From assembly GCA_052180195.1 (NCBI GenBank), contig CP197469.1: DNA of 64,000 nucleotides. One strand, given 5' to 3'. A program made the translations under genes and the position numbers. The DNA is from Gottfriedia sp002574545 (lineage in GTDB: Bacteria; Bacillota; Bacilli; Bacillales; Bacillaceae_G). The notes beneath the pieces are model-generated. The model was given only the letters and a program-made list of their open reading frames with translations, was not told where the DNA came from and ran no database searches. Positions 62,459-64,000 of the stretch are shown here, piece after piece; within the stretch, counting starts at the first letter, position 1; each line of letters starts with the position of its first letter.

Positions 62459-63789
62459 ACGAGTTCCCCCTTAGCTGTATTCGTTAGAAGGGATTGTTCC
62501 ATTTCCAATTCTTTTAAACCCTCTTTAAGGATTTGAAGCAATTCATCCAATTCTTCATAAGTAATCGTTAAAGGTGGAGCAATCATGAAAGCTGAATCTT
62601 CTCTTCCGCTTTTTCCAGCAACGGAAGGGTATAAAAGTAACCCTTTACGCATTACTTTTTGAACAAAGGAACTTGATTTTATACCATGAATAAATTCGAT
62701 ACCGATTAATAAACCTTTTCCTCTTACATCTCCAATGAATGGATATTCCTCCATCAATCCTTGGAGCTTATTCATCAGGTAATTACCTTTTTCTTCTGCT
62801 GCTTGTACTAAATTATGTTTTTCAACATATTCAATAACGGCTAAAGAAACAGCAGCTGATAATGGGTTAGCACTAAATGTATGTCCACTCATTACAATCT
62901 TTGAACCTTGCATAATTGGTTCAATCACTCGATCACTAGCAATCGTTGCAGCCATTGGAGTATATCCGGATGTTAATCCTTTTCCAAGTGTAACGATATC
63001 AGGCTGAACACCCCAATGCTCCATTGCAAACATTTTTCCAGTACGTCCAAGACCAGTCATAACCTCGTCTGAAATCAGTAAAATATCGTATTTTTCGCAA
63101 ATCGCTTTAATTCTTTGGTAATAACCTTTAGATGGTACAACTGCACCTCCTGCAGCACCGATAATTGGTTCGGCAATAAATGCTGCAATATGTTCAGGGC
63201 CAATTCGATTAATGGCTGTTTCTAATTCAGATGCACACGCCAATTCACAAGATGACTGTTCTAAGTTGAAAGGACAACGATAACAATACGGCGGTGAAAC
63301 TGAAGGATAATCCTCCAAGATTGGAACGAAACGTTGACGTCTTAAAGGATGACCTGACATAGATAGTGCTCCAATAGTTATGCCATGATAGCTCATCCAG
63401 CGTGATAGAATTTTATTCTTTCCTTTCATTCCCTTTTCTTGGTAATGCTGGATCGCTAGTTTCATAGCAGTTTCCGTTGCTTCAGTACCACTATTAACAA
63501 AGAACGTCCAGTTTAAATCACCTTGAGTGATATCACTTAACTTCTTTGCTAGCTTCTCAGCAGGTTCACTAGTAAACTGTGAACGGTAAACAAAAGAAAC
63601 TTTTTTTGCTTGTTCGGTCATCACATCAATGATTTCCTCAACACCATGACCAATTCCTACTGTAATTGCACCAGATGAACCATCAATGTACCTATTACCA
63701 TCTTGATCAAATAGATACACACCCTTTCCATGCGAAATCATAGGGTAATGCTGGCCAAGTGATGGTTTAATTAAATAATCTCTTTCCAT
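62455..63789 (-). CDS. yodT: class III aminotransferase (YodT-like)
   Basis: 444 residues. PLP site in LISDEVMTGLGRTGKMFAMEHWGVQPDIVTLGKGLTSGYTPMAA; the insert YCYRCPFNLEQSSCELACASELE is typical of this subgroup. It is thought to remove the 3-amino group of N6-acetyl-beta-lysine. First gene of the yodT-S-R-Q-ablB run. No sigma-54 element was found in the 211 bases to the window edge, so its promoter may lie outside. Confidence 0.86.
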   Translation of the reverse strand: MERDYLIKPSLGQHYPMISHGKGVYLFDQDGNRYIDGSSGAITVGIGHGVEEIIDVMTEQAKKVSFVYRSQFTSEPAEKLAKKLSDITQGDLNWTFFVNSGTEATETAMKLAIQHYQEKGMKGKNKILSRWMSYHGITIGALSMSGHPLRRQRFVPILEDYPSVSPPYCYRCPFNLEQSSCELACASELETAINRIGPEHIAAFIAEPIIGAAGGAVVPSKGYYQRIKAICEKYDILLISDEVMTGLGRTGKMFAMEHWGVQPDIVTLGKGLTSGYTPMAATIASDRVIEPIMQGSKIVMSGHTFSANPLSAAVSLAVIEYVEKHNLVQAAEEKGNYLMNKLQGLMEEYPFIGDVRGKGLLIGIEFIHGIKSSSFVQKVMRKGLLLYPSVAGKSGREDSAFMIAPPLTITYEELDELLQILKEGLKELEMEQSLLTNTAKGELV

Positions 63790-64000
63790 TTTTCATCCCA
63801 ACCCTTCCTTATGTAAAACGAAAAAAAGCCACACTACTAAATCTTGGAAATTTAAATAGGGGTATTTTTAGTATTCTTGCTTTCTGGGATACTTCCTTTT
63901 TATTTTTTTTACTTAAATTCTGTATTCAAAATTTAATTAGTTATTTTAACTTCTCAACAAAAGATTTGTACAAATAGTTACCCGCCCCAATTGATCGTTA
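63790..64000. other. upstream region of yodT; no gene seen
   Basis: AT-rich, no supported ORF. GTATTCAA-AA-TTTAATTA at about 63920-63937 weakly resembles the TTATTCAA sites but no -24/-12 element is near. Confidence 0.3.

Overview
The window looks like chromosomal DNA of an AT-rich, Gram-positive, endospore-former-type bacterium of the family Bacillaceae. The signs are strong GGAGG-type ribosome binding sites with frequent TTG/GTG starts, a sigV-rsiV-oatA lysozyme-resistance locus, a guanine-type riboswitch before xpt, Fur boxes, an AtxA/Mga-like regulator, a heterocycloanthracin-type peptide cluster and a kamA/yod lysine locus. A genus close to the Bacillus cereus group or Gottfriedia is plausible, but that is inference. 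No rRNA or tRNA gene was recognised.

Layout. 1-2067: cytochrome bd oxidase (cydA, partial cydB), then a gap with terminator-like repeats and a dispersed structured repeat. 2891-9939: a DUF2087/GIY-YIG pair, a membrane-anchored polysaccharide deacetylase, and sigV-rsiV-oatA. 10037-11836: an IS1182-type insertion sequence. 11849-18564: a 1384-residue secreted subtilisin-like protease with a C-terminal dockerin-like pair, an RNPP-type (PlcR/NprR-like) regulator, and a D,D/L,D-carboxypeptidase. 19407-28430: a thiazole/oxazole-modified peptide cluster of the heterocycloanthracin/sonorensin type (SagB-like dehydrogenase, YcaO cyclodehydratase fusion, ThiF-like maturation protein, Cys-rich precursor), then a small membrane protein divergent from an AtxA/Mga-like regulator and an HD-GYP protein. 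28519-34431: riboswitch-xpt, then a Fur-controlled siderophore ABC transporter divergent from a ferredoxin-NADP reductase.

36367-63789 is a large nitrogen-compound catabolic region. One operon (44731 to 36367, minus strand) encodes aldehyde dehydrogenase, putrescine/cadaverine-type aminotransferase, GabT/DavT, GabD/DavD, a CaiB-type CoA-transferase and a glutaryl-CoA-type dehydrogenase. Together these could take cadaverine through 5-aminovalerate, glutarate and glutaryl-CoA to crotonyl-CoA, and putrescine through GABA to succinate. Next come a catabolic glutamate dehydrogenase, a PuuP-like importer and a second permease. The right end is the beta-lysine pathway (kamA, yokU, ablB/yodP, yodQ, yodR, yodS, yodT) with a LysP-like permease. 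Two sigma-54 activators are present, and five good -24/-12 promoters can be read in front of the catabolic and uptake genes.

The most unusual items are: the complete heterocycloanthracin-type cluster with an exact 27-bp duplication in its core peptide; a repeated palindrome TTATTCAA-N2-TTGMATAA upstream of four of the sigma-54 promoters, which looks like the binding site of one activator; two copies of an ACC-N9-GGT operator before the AtxA-like regulator; a strictly periodic 52-bp tandem array of seven hairpins; and a transposase leader that looks built to block read-through translation.
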